Below, piece by piece: positions 10,083-18,946 of a DNA stretch of 64,000 nucleotides (position 1 is its first letter; the number at the start of each line of letters is the position of its first letter). The notes under the pieces were generated by a model. That model was given only the letters and a program-made list of their open reading frames with translations. It ran no database searches and had not been told where the DNA came from. Location of the stretch: positions 372,001 through 436,000 of the forward strand of contig NZ_JIBC01000006.1 of NCBI RefSeq assembly GCF_000620505.1, in the 5' to 3' direction. This DNA is from Sulfitobacter sp. 20_GPM-1509m (lineage in GTDB: Bacteria > Pseudomonadota > Alphaproteobacteria > Rhodobacterales > Rhodobacteraceae). The position numbers and the translations under genes were made by a program.

Positions 10083-10553
10083 ATGTTCGGCATGGGCTGG
10101 AGCGAGCTTTTGGTCGTTGGGGTCGTGGCGTTGATCGTCGTCGGCCCCAAGGATCTGCCGGTGTTGTTCCGGCAGATCGGGCAATTTGTCGGCAAAGCCA
10201 AGGGCATGGCGCGCGAATTCACCAGCGCCATGAACGACGCGGCTGACGAAAGCGGTATGCGCGATATTTCCAAGACGTTGAAATCGGCGACCAACCCGTT
10301 GGGCACCGCGATGGACGGCGTCAAGGATGCGGCGCGCGATGTGTCGTCGTCATTGCGCAACATGGATAGCGACAGCGAGACCGCAAAACTGGCCGCAGAG
10401 CGCGCGGCCAAGACCAAGAAGATCCAGGCCTCGACCGCCCGCGCCGCCGCGGACCGCAAAATGCGCGAGGCCGAAGAGGCCCGCAAGGCGGCCGACGCCG
10501 CCGAGGCGGCCCTGGCCGATGACACATCCGACACACCCAAAGGCACCACATGA
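10083..10553 (+). CDS. tatB: Sec-independent protein translocase subunit TatB
   Basis: A 156-residue protein with the TatB start [26 protein letters not shown], meaning one membrane helix followed by the conserved GPKDLP turn and an amphipathic helix. The C-terminal half is a charged, Ala/Lys-rich coiled-coil-like tail. TatB forms the substrate-binding complex with TatC and recognises twin-arginine signal peptides. Its stop overlaps the tatC start by 4 bases. Confidence 0.96.
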   Translation: MFGMGWSELLVVGVVALIVVGPKDLPVLFRQIGQFVGKAKGMAREFTSAMNDAADESGMRDISKTLKSATNPLGTAMDGVKDAARDVSSSLRNMDSDSETAKLAAERAAKTKKIQASTARAAADRKMREAEEARKAADAAEAALADDTSDTPKGTT

Positions 10554-11470
10554 GCCACGCAGACGACATAGAAGACAGCAGCGCCCCGCTGATCGAGCAT
10601 CTGGCCGAGCTGCGCACGCGGCTGATCCGGTCGGTGCTGGCCTTTGTGGTGGCGATGATCTTCTGCTTTTCCTTCGGCAGCGCGATCCTGGATTTCCTGT
10701 TGATCCCGATCGAGCAGACCATGCGCGATCTGGGCAACCCCAATCCGGTGATGCAATACACCGCGCCGCAAGAGTATTTCTTTACCCTCGTGCGGATTTC
10801 GATGGTGGGGGGGCTGGCGATTTCCTTTCCGGTCATCGCCTACCAGCTTTGGCGTTTTGTCGCACCTGGGCTGTACAAGAACGAAAAATCGGCCTTTCTG
10901 CCCTTTCTGATCGCCTCGCCCGCGCTGTTCCTGCTGGGGGCGGCCTTTGCGCAATATGTTGTCGTGCCGATGGCGATGCAGTTCTTTCTGGGCTTTGCCG
11001 ATGCCGCGTCGATCCTGACGGCGATTGTGCAGGACGGTACGGTCAAGGACTCGACCAAGGGCATCGACATCGTGTTTCAGGGCAAGGTCAACGAAAGCCT
11101 TGATATCACGCTGAAAATGATCGTGGCCTTTGGTCTGTGCTTCCAGTTGCCGGTGCTGTTGACCCTGATGGGCAAGGCCGGTCTGGTTTCATCCCAGGGA
11201 CTGGCCAACGTGCGCAAATATGCCATCGTCGGCATTCTCGTGGTGGCCGCACTGGTCACACCGCCCGACGTCGTGACCCAGCTGATCCTCTTCGTGGTGG
11301 TCTTTGGCCTGTACGAAATCTCGATCTGGCTGGTGCGGGGGGTGGAACGCCGCCGCGACAAGCGTCTGCGCGAAGAAGGCTATTTCGACGATGAAGTAGA
11401 CGAAGCCCAAGAAGACGAAGAAGGTCTGGACGACATTCTGAACGGTGACGACGAGGACCTGAAAAAGTGA
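10550..11470 (+). CDS. tatC: Sec-independent protein translocase subunit TatC
   Basis: A 306-residue polytopic protein and the core receptor of the Tat translocase. The N-terminal cytoplasmic block [20 protein letters not shown] is the TatC signature, and about six hydrophobic segments follow. Compared with E. coli TatC (about 258 residues) it carries an extra acidic tail ([21 protein letters not shown]). The ATG overlaps the tatB stop (ATGA), and the stop overlaps the GTG of the next gene, so all four genes are coupled. Confidence 0.96.
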   Translation: MSHADDIEDSSAPLIEHLAELRTRLIRSVLAFVVAMIFCFSFGSAILDFLLIPIEQTMRDLGNPNPVMQYTAPQEYFFTLVRISMVGGLAISFPVIAYQLWRFVAPGLYKNEKSAFLPFLIASPALFLLGAAFAQYVVVPMAMQFFLGFADAASILTAIVQDGTVKDSTKGIDIVFQGKVNESLDITLKMIVAFGLCFQLPVLLTLMGKAGLVSSQGLANVRKYAIVGILVVAALVTPPDVVTQLILFVVVFGLYEISIWLVRGVERRRDKRLREEGYFDDEVDEAQEDEEGLDDILNGDDEDLKK

Positions 11471-12306
11471 TCGACGACCCGATGGACCGCATCGCGGCGG
11501 CGCTGGAGCGTATGGCGCCCGCGCCGCTGCAAGCCCCCGATTTCGACGCAGCCAGCGCCTTTGTCTGGCACACTGGCCCGGACCGGCTGGAACCGGTGCA
11601 CCAGATCAGCCGCGTGCCGCTGAAGCTGCTGGTGGGCAACGATCGCTCGCGCGATACGCTGCTGGCGAACACCACGCAGTTTGCGCGCGGACTGCCTGCG
11701 AACAACGCCCTGCTCTGGGGCGCGCGGGGCATGGGGAAATCCAGCCTTGTCAAGGCGGTACACGGCGCTGTTCAAGCGGACTACCCGCAGCTCAAGATCG
11801 TGGAGTTGCAGCGCGAGGATCTGCCCAGCGTGGGCCGTCTGCTGAACCTGCTGCGCGGGGCATCGGGGCGGTTTCTGCTCTATTGCGATGACCTTAGCTT
11901 TGGCCACGACGACAGCCATTACAAATCGCTCAAGGCGGTTCTGGATGGCGGGATCGAAGGGCGGCCCGAGAATGTGGTGCTGTACGCCACGTCGAACCGC
12001 CGCCACCTGATGCCGCGCGACATGATCGAAAACGAACGGCAAAGCGGCATCAACCCCGCCGAGGCGGTCGAGGAGAAGGTGTCGCTGTCGGACCGGTTCG
12101 GGTTGTGGCTGGGCTTTCATCCTTGTGATCAGGATCAGTATCTGGCGATGATCCGCGGCTATTGCGACGCTTACGGCGTGGACATCGACGACGCGACATT
12201 GCGGACGCAGGCGATCGAATGGCAGGCCACGCGCGGTGCGCGGTCAGGCCGGGTGGCGTGGCAGTATTTCGTTGACCTTGCAGGGCGTTCGGGCGTCACG
12301 CTCTAG
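11467..12306 (+). CDS. ATP-binding protein, DUF815 family (AAA-type ATPase)
   Basis: A 279-residue protein of the DUF815 family. Walker A is GARGMGKSS (85-93) and a Walker-B-like acidic pair lies in LLYCDDLSF (138-145). A sensor-like block YATSNRRHLMP follows, as in AAA ATPases. The GTG start overlaps the tatC stop by 4 bases, linking it to the tat operon. The family function is not established. The operon context only hints at a chaperone-like role in export. Confidence 0.88.
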   Translation: MIDDPMDRIAAALERMAPAPLQAPDFDAASAFVWHTGPDRLEPVHQISRVPLKLLVGNDRSRDTLLANTTQFARGLPANNALLWGARGMGKSSLVKAVHGAVQADYPQLKIVELQREDLPSVGRLLNLLRGASGRFLLYCDDLSFGHDDSHYKSLKAVLDGGIEGRPENVVLYATSNRRHLMPRDMIENERQSGINPAEAVEEKVSLSDRFGLWLGFHPCDQDQYLAMIRGYCDAYGVDIDDATLRTQAIEWQATRGARSGRVAWQYFVDLAGRSGVTL

Positions 12307-12429
12307 GCAGCGGGGTGTTGCACGTCGGATGACTTTGGCCTTTGCGGCAACATCTGAGCCCGAGTGGAAAACCTGACGTTCGTGTGGGGCGCGGAGAATG
12401 GCAGGAGTGAGCCCTTTCCGTATTCCCCC

Positions 12430-12633
12430 GCGCGGAATCAAGGCCGCAGGCCGCCGCGCATCATGCCTCAGGCATGTCTGCGACATGACGGGCCGTCCCC
12501 CGGCACGGCGATTTGGCTGCTGTAGCGTGTTCCCGCCAACTAGGATGTGCTTGGCTGTCATAAACTGCCAGTCAAAGAGGTCGGATCGCCGCACCACGGC
12601 CCGACGATGCGCGGCTTCGCGTTCCATTTCAAA
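12430..12633 (+). repeat. structured intergenic repeat, type B copy 1 (core forward)
   Basis: This repeat fills most of the 395-base gap between the DUF815 ATPase and the Hint gene; I see nothing else there. The core (12430-12459) has outer arms GCGCGG and CCGCGC and inner arms GGCC/GGCC closing a GCA loop. Next come two extra mini-hairpins (ATGTC/GACAT around GCA, ATGCC/GGCAT around TGA) that the other type B copies lack. The rest matches, in reverse orientation, the copies at 52814 and 58624. Confidence 0.85.
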
Positions 12634-12701
12634 AGTCGGTTCAGTCCCGCACAGCAGACTTTGGCCTATACTGCGGCCCATATCCGCTTCGGGTCCTGAC
12701 G

Positions 12702-13730
12702 CTAAGCCGCCGCCAGCAGTTTTGCCTCATAGGCGCGCAAACAGGGGGCGGCCTTGGGGCCATAGGTGACAAGGTCGGGAAACAGGGTCTCGATTTCGGC
12801 CCGCGCGACCGGGTTCACCGCCTGTTTGGTCATGTCGCCGGGGTACAAGGTCTCTGACCAGATCCCGTGCGAATGAACCACGTGATGCGCGTCCAGCAGG
12901 ATGTGATGATAGGTCACCAGTCCGCCCGTGCGGCGATAGACGCCGTCCATGTTCAGCAGATCGACCGCCCGCACCAGCACCTCTTCCTGACCATAGAGCA
13001 GCTCTGCGCGCCAGTCGGTCAGCAGGATCGCATGCTGCGGTGACACCACCACATCGCGGTCATTGCCCAGCGTGCCTGCGGTGATCACGATCGGTGCCAG
13101 ATCGCTTTGAGACAGCACAGTGGTCGCCCCGATCCAGCGGATCGGCTGTGCACCGTCGGTGCCGGTGATCACCAGATCGCCCTGCGACAGGTCCTCGACA
13201 GCGCGGGGGCCATCGGGCGTTTCGATCATCATGCCCGAGGCAAAGCACACCACCGAACCGCCAAGGCCCGTGTGCGGGGTGCTGTCGTCGTTTTCGGTGA
13301 TGCCGCCTGTGGTCAGGTTGGTGTCGGCAGGGGGCATCCCATCGGGAAACACCAGGAAATAGCCATTCTCGCCCGCATCCAATACGTCGTTGTCGTTGTT
13401 CAGGTCCACGTCGATGACGCCCACGCGCCACGTGTTCGTGCCGTCGGTCACGGTAAAGGTATAGTCCCAGATCACCTGTCGGTCGACGCCGTCAATCTCG
13501 ACCGTCTGCTCCCAGGCCCCGCCAAAGCGTTCTGCGCTGTCGACATATTCGTTCACATCGCCGTCGCCGTTGAACACGGTTGCGCCGTCGTTTTCCTCGA
13601 CCACGAAATAGGTATCTTCGCCGCTGTAGCGCCATGTGCCATTGGGCGCATAGGCATAGTCGACGGGGTTGCCGTTGACCGTGCTTTGCGTGCCGCGAAT
13701 GACGTTGGTGTATCCGTAGTAGACGGCCAT
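12702..13730 (-). CDS. Hint domain-containing protein (Hint_2 type)
   Basis: A 342-residue protein with a beta-rich N-terminal region (1-155, many Asp/Asn/Gly, EF-hand-like stretch DVDLNNDNDVLDAGENG at about 107-123) and a Hint_2 domain from Cys162 (VCFASGMMIETPDG) with the second block VSPQHAILLTD at 229-239. It resembles the protein at 3947-4966 in the Hint part only. I chose the ATG at 13730; a TTG four codons earlier is possible. The N-terminus may bind calcium and act outside the cell, but no signal peptide is seen. Confidence 0.82.
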   Translation of the reverse strand: MAVYYGYTNVIRGTQSTVNGNPVDYAYAPNGTWRYSGEDTYFVVEENDGATVFNGDGDVNEYVDSAERFGGAWEQTVEIDGVDRQVIWDYTFTVTDGTNTWRVGVIDVDLNNDNDVLDAGENGYFLVFPDGMPPADTNLTTGGITENDDSTPHTGLGGSVVCFASGMMIETPDGPRAVEDLSQGDLVITGTDGAQPIRWIGATTVLSQSDLAPIVITAGTLGNDRDVVVSPQHAILLTDWRAELLYGQEEVLVRAVDLLNMDGVYRRTGGLVTYHHILLDAHHVVHSHGIWSETLYPGDMTKQAVNPVARAEIETLFPDLVTYGPKAAPCLRAYEAKLLAAA

Positions 13731-13833
13731 CGAAGAAACCAATCCAGTTGTTGTGTCTGGATCGTTTCTGAAGCCGAACCGGGGCGACGCTTGGGCCGTT
13801 GCGTGGCTATTTTGGTGTAATTATCTCTGGATC

Positions 13834-13891
13834 GGGCACAATTGACGCCGATTGTGCCCGATATGTGGCGAACCACAGCGGGTTCGCCACA
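13834..13891. other. two adjacent inverted repeats upstream of the Hint gene
   Basis: Two strong stem-loops lie side by side. The first has a 9-bp stem (GGGCACAAT/ATTGTGCCC, 13834-13859). The second has an 11-bp stem (TGTGGCGAACC/GGTTCGCCACA, 13864-13891). They sit between the nlpD stop and the Hint gene start, both on the minus strand, so they could end nlpD transcription or bind a regulator of the Hint gene. No T-tract follows either stem. Confidence 0.55.
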
Positions 13892-13912
13892 GTTTGAACC
13901 GTTAAACGGGGA

Positions 13913-15139
13913 TCAGGGCAGGTAAGGGGCCGGATCGACGCTTTCAAAGCCCTTGCGCACTTCGAAGTGCAGATAGGCATTGTCGCCGCTGCGCAGCTTG
14001 GCAATGCTTTGTCCCCGGCTGACGTTGTCACCCTTCTTGACCGCCACATCGCCGACGTTGGCATAGACGGTCAGCAGGTTGTCGGGGTGACGCACCACGA
14101 TGATCGGCACGCCATCGGCGCTTTGGGTGATGGCTGCCACACTGCCCGAGGCCGCGGCCTTGACCGGCGTGCCTGCGGCCGCCTTGATGTCGATGCCCTC
14201 GTTGCGGCCCTTGGCATAGGTGCGGATGATCGACCCGTTGACCGGGTAGGCCATCGCCGTGTTGCTGTCCGATTTGACCGTCTGCTTGCCGATGTCCGCC
14301 ACGGGTTCCTTGGGCGCTGCTGCGGCGGCCGGGGCCGGTTTGGCGGTGTCGTCCTTGGGCAGGGGCGTGGCCGCACTGGGTGGTGTCGGCGTGGGCGAGC
14401 CTGCGCCGGGTGCCGTGGTGGTCACAGGGGCCGGAGTGCGTTTCGGCGGGGCCTGTTGCGCCACGGGGATCAGCAGGAACTGACCTTCGCGGATCGCGAA
14501 ATCGCTGCTCAGACCGTTCCATTCGGCCAGGGACCGCACCGGCACCTGATAAAGCCGCGCGATGGTATAGGCGGTCTCGCCGCGTTCGACCTTGTGGCGG
14601 ATCGGCTCCTTGCCGGTCTGCGTTGCTGTCGGCTGTGCCGTCGGTTGCGACGCGGTGGCAGGCGGCAGCGTCGTGGTCGCCGGTGTTGCGGCAGAGCTGT
14701 CGATGGCATTGCCTGCCAGCGTGGTCACATCCACCGGCGCGGGCTGGATCGGTCCGGTGCCAACAGCGCCCGTCGCGGGCGAAGGTTCCGCCACGCGGCG
14801 GGGCAGGGCGATGATCTCGCCTGCGCGCAGGGGCGCGGTGGTTGCGATGCCGTTGTAGCTGCTCAGCTCGGACGCGCTCAGACCCAGCCGCCCGGCCACG
14901 TCGTTCAGCGTGTCGCCCCGGCGGGCCACGGCAACCTGATAGTTGGGATAGGACAGCACACCGCGGTTGTCCGGGCGTGGCCGGTCCGTGGTGGCATTGA
15001 CGGCGGCGTCCGCAGTCGAGAAGGCGCCCGCGCCGCCGCGAAGGTCAAAGTCGAGCGGTTGATCGCAGGCCGCCAGCGCAAATGCGCCGCAAGTGGCCAG
15101 CAACAGGGGCACGCGATGGCGCGGAATATATCGGATCAT
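13913..15139 (-). CDS. nlpD: NlpD-like LysM/LytM lipoprotein (M23 family, catalytically degenerate)
   Basis: A 408-residue envelope lipoprotein. A signal peptide ends in the lipobox ALAAC (Cys25). Two LysM peptidoglycan-binding domains lie at about 68-113 and 180-226, joined by Pro/Ala/Thr-rich linkers, and a C-terminal LytM (peptidase M23) domain follows. The zinc motif is lost: the HxxxD position reads NEGID and the HxH position reads YLHFE. It therefore probably activates amidases rather than cutting peptidoglycan, as known for NlpD and EnvC. It lies 138 bases downstream of pcm in the surE-pcm-nlpD order. ATG 15139 was chosen for the signal peptide. Confidence 0.9.
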   Translation of the reverse strand: MIRYIPRHRVPLLLATCGAFALAACDQPLDFDLRGGAGAFSTADAAVNATTDRPRPDNRGVLSYPNYQVAVARRGDTLNDVAGRLGLSASELSSYNGIATTAPLRAGEIIALPRRVAEPSPATGAVGTGPIQPAPVDVTTLAGNAIDSSAATPATTTLPPATASQPTAQPTATQTGKEPIRHKVERGETAYTIARLYQVPVRSLAEWNGLSSDFAIREGQFLLIPVAQQAPPKRTPAPVTTTAPGAGSPTPTPPSAATPLPKDDTAKPAPAAAAAPKEPVADIGKQTVKSDSNTAMAYPVNGSIIRTYAKGRNEGIDIKAAAGTPVKAAASGSVAAITQSADGVPIIVVRHPDNLLTVYANVGDVAVKKGDNVSRGQSIAKLRSGDNAYLHFEVRKGFESVDPAPYLP

Positions 15140-15277
15140 CTGGCTCGTCCTCTTCACACGCCCCGTTATTCGGGTTCGGGGCCTTGTTATGGGTCTTGTC
15201 ATCGCTTTTGTCGGTCCATGCAACACAGGGTCAAGCGCGCGCTGTCAGGAACGGTTTATCGGCATATTTCCGCCGTA

Positions 15278-15928
15278 TTATGTATCTTTTCCCAGGCCTT
15301 CAAGCAAGGGGACGAAGCGCACGGGGCGCAATTCGTCGTATTCCAGACCGGTTTCGGTCTTGTGCACACGGATCAGGCTTTGCACGGCATCGGACTGGCC
15401 CACGGGCACGACCATGATGCCGCCCACCTTGAGCTGCGCCAGAAGCGGGCCGGGGGGGTCTTCGGCGGCGGCGGTCACAAGGATGCGGTCAAACGGGGCC
15501 TGATCCGGCAGGCCAAAGCTGCCGTCGCCGGTGATGGCGGTGATGTTGGTCAGGTCCAGCGCATCGAAAATCTCGCGCGCCTCGCGCACCAGACGGCGGT
15601 GGCGGTCGATGGTATAGACCCTGCGCGCCAGCTTGCTGAGGATCGCCGCCTGATAGCCCGAGCCGGTTCCAACCTCGAGCACCTTGTCGCGCGGGCTGAT
15701 CTGCAAGGCCTGCGTCATCAGTCCCACGACCGACGGCTGGCTGATGGTCTGCCCACAGGCGATGGGCAGCGGCATGTCTTCATAGGCGCGCGTCGCGAAC
15801 AGGCCGCGAATGAACGGGCCGCGGTCGATGGCCTCCATGGCCCCGAGCACAGCCTTGTCCGTCACCCCCTTGGAGCGCAACGCATAAAGGAACTGCATCT
15901 TGCGTTGGGCGATTTCGTCTTCGGTCAT
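15278..15928 (-). CDS. pcm: protein-L-isoaspartate O-methyltransferase
   Basis: A 216-residue SAM-dependent enzyme that methylates L-isoaspartyl residues in damaged proteins so that they can be repaired. The SAM-binding motif [13 protein letters not shown] and the family block [18 protein letters not shown] are both present. The length matches the family (about 210 residues). Its ATG overlaps the surE stop by 4 bases, which fixes the start. Confidence 0.95.
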   Translation of the reverse strand: MTEDEIAQRKMQFLYALRSKGVTDKAVLGAMEAIDRGPFIRGLFATRAYEDMPLPIACGQTISQPSVVGLMTQALQISPRDKVLEVGTGSGYQAAILSKLARRVYTIDRHRRLVREAREIFDALDLTNITAITGDGSFGLPDQAPFDRILVTAAAEDPPGPLLAQLKVGGIMVVPVGQSDAVQSLIRVHKTETGLEYDELRPVRFVPLLEGLGKDT

Positions 15929-16710
15929 GTGTTCAGCGCCCCGAGGCGGTCCATCATGTCATGCGCGGTCAGATCGGCGCGCATGGGTGTGACCGAGATA
16001 TAGCCGTCAAGGTTGTCATAGGCGTCGGTGCCCGGCGCGGTGTTAACCTGCTGGTTGCCGCCCTTGATCCACACGAACTTGCGCCCCGAGGGAGCCTCGT
16101 GCGGTTCGGTTGAAAAGCGCACGTCGGGGCGACGGCCCTGTTTGCTCAGCCGGGTGCCTTTGACATCGGCGGCAGGCACGGGCGGAAAGTTCACGTTGTA
16201 GAACAGGTGGTAATCGCCGGAATGCGCGGGTGTCGCCTCAAGAATGCGGCGCACGGTGTCGGCCCCGTGGGCAAGGGCCGCTTCGAAGGGATCCTTCAGC
16301 GTGGCATTGGCGGGGCCGAAATACTGGGACAGGGCAATCGCGGGAATGCCTTGCAACGCGCCCTCCATCGCACCGCCCAGGGTGCCGGAATACAGCGCGT
16401 TCTCGGCCGAGTTGTTGCCCCGGTTCACGCCCGACAGGATCAGGTCGGGGGCGGCGTCCGCCATCACGTCGTGAACCCCTGCCAGAACACAATCGGCCGG
16501 GCTGCCCTCGGCGGCAAAGCGGCGCGGGCCCAGTTTCGAGATCATCATCGGATGGGTGTAGCTGATGCAATGCCCGACGCCGGACTGTTCAAATGCAGGT
16601 GCCACGGTCCAGACCTCGCCGTCGTGGCCTGCAATCTGGCTGGCAATGGCGTGCAGGGTTTTCAGACCCGGTGCCGCGATGCCGTCGTCGTTGGTGATGA
16701 GAATACGCAT
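15925..16710 (-). CDS. surE: 5'/3'-nucleotidase SurE
   Basis: A 261-residue metal-dependent nucleoside monophosphate phosphatase, typically linked to stationary-phase survival. The N-terminus [16 protein letters not shown] carries the metal-binding Asp pair (residues 8-9), and SGVNRGNN is the conserved Asn block. It is the first gene visible in the surE-pcm-nlpD cluster, which in many alphaproteobacteria follows serS; serS is absent here. Confidence 0.96.
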   Translation of the reverse strand: MRILITNDDGIAAPGLKTLHAIASQIAGHDGEVWTVAPAFEQSGVGHCISYTHPMMISKLGPRRFAAEGSPADCVLAGVHDVMADAAPDLILSGVNRGNNSAENALYSGTLGGAMEGALQGIPAIALSQYFGPANATLKDPFEAALAHGADTVRRILEATPAHSGDYHLFYNVNFPPVPAADVKGTRLSKQGRRPDVRFSTEPHEAPSGRKFVWIKGGNQQVNTAPGTDAYDNLDGYISVTPMRADLTAHDMMDRLGALNT

Positions 16711-16875
16711 GTTTTGCCCCTTTTGCCCTTAGTATTCAGGCCACAGCATTGCGGCAAGGGCAGGCTGGGGTTGCGGTGTGGATTTGTGGCAGATCAGAGG
16801 CAGTGCGTTGCGCGCAGGACTCATCACGGCAGCCGCGCGAGGCTGACCGGCCCGTTGGAAAGGGGTTTCGGGACC

Positions 16876-17529
16876 CTAAGACGCTTGAAGGCTTGCCAGT
16901 ATATGCGCGGCCTGCGCGTGCGGGTCGGCCAGTGGCGCGCGGTCTTCGCCGGGGAAGAAACGGGCGCGGGTGGCCGTGGGCATCGGATCGGGCTGTGCGA
17001 TCACGACGCGGGGGCCGGTCTTGGTGGTCTCGGCCTGCCAGCTTTGGGCCAGAGCAATCTGCGCCGCCTTGGTCGCACCATAGCTGCCAAAGAATTTCTC
17101 GCCCGCGCGCGGGTCGTCAAAGAACAGCGCCGTGCCTTCGGTGCCCAGCAGCGGGGCCACATAATTGATCAGCGTCGCGGTGGCGGTGATATTGGCGGTG
17201 ATGGATTTGGCCATGTCGCGGCTGTCGATGTGGCTGGTGGGGGTCAGCGGTGCCGCGTGGATCGCGGTGTGCGCCCAGATGTCCAGACCGCCCCAACGGT
17301 CATGAATGCCCCGGCACAGGGTCGCCATCGCCTCGGGCACGGTGATGTCCATGGGGGCCAGCGTGGCGCTGCCGCCAAGCGCCTTGATCCGGTCGTCCAG
17401 CTCTTCGAGAGCGCCGGTGGTCTTGGCCACGGCGACGATGTGATGGGTCGGGGCCAAGGCTTCGGCCAGCGCAGCACCAAGGCCGCGCGAGGCGCCGGTG
17501 ATCAGGGCAAGTTTGGGGGCGTTTGTCAT
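16876..17529 (-). CDS. SDR family oxidoreductase
   Basis: A 217-residue classical short-chain dehydrogenase. It has TGASRGLG at 11-18 for the dinucleotide and the catalytic pair Tyr150/Lys154 (SYGATKAA). The usual NNAG is replaced by WAHTAIHAA. ATG 17529 is chosen because MTNAPKLALITGAS gives a normal N-terminus; a longer frame exists upstream. It lies 53 bases downstream of a small gene of unknown function. Substrate unknown. Confidence 0.88.
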   Translation of the reverse strand: MTNAPKLALITGASRGLGAALAEALAPTHHIVAVAKTTGALEELDDRIKALGGSATLAPMDITVPEAMATLCRGIHDRWGGLDIWAHTAIHAAPLTPTSHIDSRDMAKSITANITATATLINYVAPLLGTEGTALFFDDPRAGEKFFGSYGATKAAQIALAQSWQAETTKTGPRVVIAQPDPMPTATRARFFPGEDRAPLADPHAQAAHILASLQAS

Positions 17530-17582
17530 GGGCTGCGTGATGGAGACATTGCGCGCCAAGGTCAAGAGGCGCACACGCCGTA

Positions 17583-17897
17583 TCAGGCCGCGTTTGTCTC
17601 GGCGCTGGGGCGGGCGTGCGGGCGCAGGGAGCTGACAATCTCGCCGGGCTGGGGCAGGCGCAACACTTCGGTGCGGCCGTTGCGTGCCACGTGCAGGACA
17701 TCTTCACCGATGGCGACAACCTGGCCCAGGCGGGTCTTGTCGCCCGGTCTCACGGTGTCGATGCGGCCATTGGGATAGCGGATCATCGCACGCGGGGCGG
17801 CGGTCGAGCCGAATATGCCCAGCAAAACAGGCTGGTTCAGGCGCACCGCATTTTTCTGCGTCGCCAGCTGGTTGGTTTGAGGAGAGGCTTTTTCCAT
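17583..17897 (-). CDS. small hypothetical protein with PilP/GspC-like beta domain
   Basis: A 104-residue protein starting at ATG 17897 (MEKASPQTNQLATQKN). The central stretch LLGIFGSTAAPRAMIRYPNG followed by RIDTVRPGDKTRLGQVVAIG resembles the small beta-sandwich HR/PilP domain of type II secretion and pilus proteins, in which a Gly/Asp turn precedes the last strands. No signal peptide or membrane helix is visible. Longer open frames on this strand extend upstream without family support. The function is unknown; the resemblance is by eye only. Confidence 0.6.
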   Translation of the reverse strand: MEKASPQTNQLATQKNAVRLNQPVLLGIFGSTAAPRAMIRYPNGRIDTVRPGDKTRLGQVVAIGEDVLHVARNGRTEVLRLPQPGEIVSSLRPHARPSAETNAA

Positions 17898-18070
17898 ACG
17901 ACAGGTCCTTCGGGGGCAATCGAAGGGGTGGGGTATCATGGCGGCAGACAGCCGCAAGATGGGGGAATCTTGCCATCGGCCAATAGGTGCCACCCTCTGC
18001 GCCAAGCTTTGCCGAAGGCTGCGACATTGTGTGGCACGGGGCTTGCGGCGGCGGGAATCGCCCGCCTGTG

Positions 18071-18457
18071 TCAGGGTTTGCGGTGATAGCTCAGGGTCAT
18101 CGCGGCCAGATGCGCGATGGGCTGCGTGTCCAGCGTCGAGCTTAAGGGAAGCGCCAGCGCGCGGCGTCCGTCGTTGGTCAGATCGGGGTAGAGGCTGACC
18201 ATGCGCTGCGCCAGATCGGTCTTGCAATCCACATATGCGGTCAGCACATCGGGTGTGTCGGGCGACCAGTTCAGGCGCAGGGTCGATCCGGTACGCGGGG
18301 ATGCAGGCCGCCATGCGGGCTGGCCCCACTTCAAGGATTCCGTGACAGGACCGACACTTGCGTCGTGGGCCGCCGCCAGAATGGCGGCGCGCAGGGCGTC
18401 GAAACGGGCACGCGCGGGTGCGGGCCATTGGGCGGTGATCTGGGTGAACGGGTCCAT
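18071..18457 (-). CDS. DUF1801 domain-containing protein
   Basis: A 128-residue protein that looks like the DUF1801 (YdhG) family. The block VTESLKWGQPAWRP is the conserved core, and the small alpha/beta fold is expected to end in a C-terminal helix. The family has no firmly assigned function. It stands alone, separated from purF by a 474-base gap that holds repeat A1 and the purF terminator. Confidence 0.75.
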   Translation of the reverse strand: MDPFTQITAQWPAPARARFDALRAAILAAAHDASVGPVTESLKWGQPAWRPASPRTGSTLRLNWSPDTPDVLTAYVDCKTDLAQRMVSLYPDLTNDGRRALALPLSSTLDTQPIAHLAAMTLSYHRKP

Positions 18458-18582
18458 GAGAGGCAGGTTAGCACGGTTTGCTGACAGATGCTGGCAGCAA
18501 AGGGGTGGGGTGCTGAAGTGATATTGTCCGAGCCTTAGGTGTGATATGGGTCAAGGTCTTCGGTACGCGACAAAGCTGCCGT

Positions 18583-18765
18583 CCACCAAAGCCCGGAATC
18601 AAGGCACGCAGTGCCGCCGGGCAGCGCCCGACCGCCCCATGGGCGGGCGCTTCCTCACCGTCTTGCGCCTCTTCTGCCGCACGCCAAAGATTAGAAATAA
18701 AGTGGTATCCACTGACCTTCCGATGCCCACCCGCGGTCGGGCGCTGCCATCAGTGGCAAGGTCAC
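18583..18765 (+). repeat. structured intergenic repeat, type A copy 1
   Basis: This 183-bp repeat occupies the middle of the gap between the DUF1801 gene and purF. The core (18591-18622) has outer arms GCCCGG and CCGGGC and inner arms GGCAC/GTGCC around a GCA loop. A second long hairpin follows (GCGCCCGACCGCCC against GGGCGGGCGC). The 14 bases just before it (18569-18582) are identical to those before repeat B3. Apart from the purF terminator, the rest of the gap shows no clear feature. Confidence 0.85.
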
Positions 18766-18915
18766 TTAGGGCTCAAAACCGCAATTCGCCGCCACCTGAG
18801 CGAACGTCCGGTTTTCCATTCCAAATCGGTCCATGACGTGAAGATCAAGGTTATCTGACGTTCAACGTTCGACAATTTCACGGCAGGAGCACCGCCCCCG
18901 CACATTAGTCTGGCA

Positions 18916-18946
18916 AGAAAAAGCGGCGGGGTTATTCCGCCGCTTT
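18916..18946 (-). terminator. intrinsic terminator of purF
   Basis: A 10-bp stem (AAAGCGGCGG/CCGCCGCTTT, 18920-18946) overlaps the last codons and stop of purF. On the minus strand it is followed by TTTTTCTTG, the U-tract of a Rho-independent terminator. Confidence 0.8.

Noticed and set aside
12244-12681. Minus-strand frame across the gap after the DUF815 gene
   Set aside because: It is the translation of repeat B1 and its flank, not a gene.
13966-16003. 678-codon plus-strand frame opposite nlpD and pcm
   Set aside because: Antisense shadow of two well-supported genes.
17583-18428. 281-codon minus-strand frame extending upstream of the small PilP-like gene
   Set aside because: The upstream half overlaps the DUF1801 gene in another frame and is Arg/Pro-rich. 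ATG 17897 gives a compact protein.
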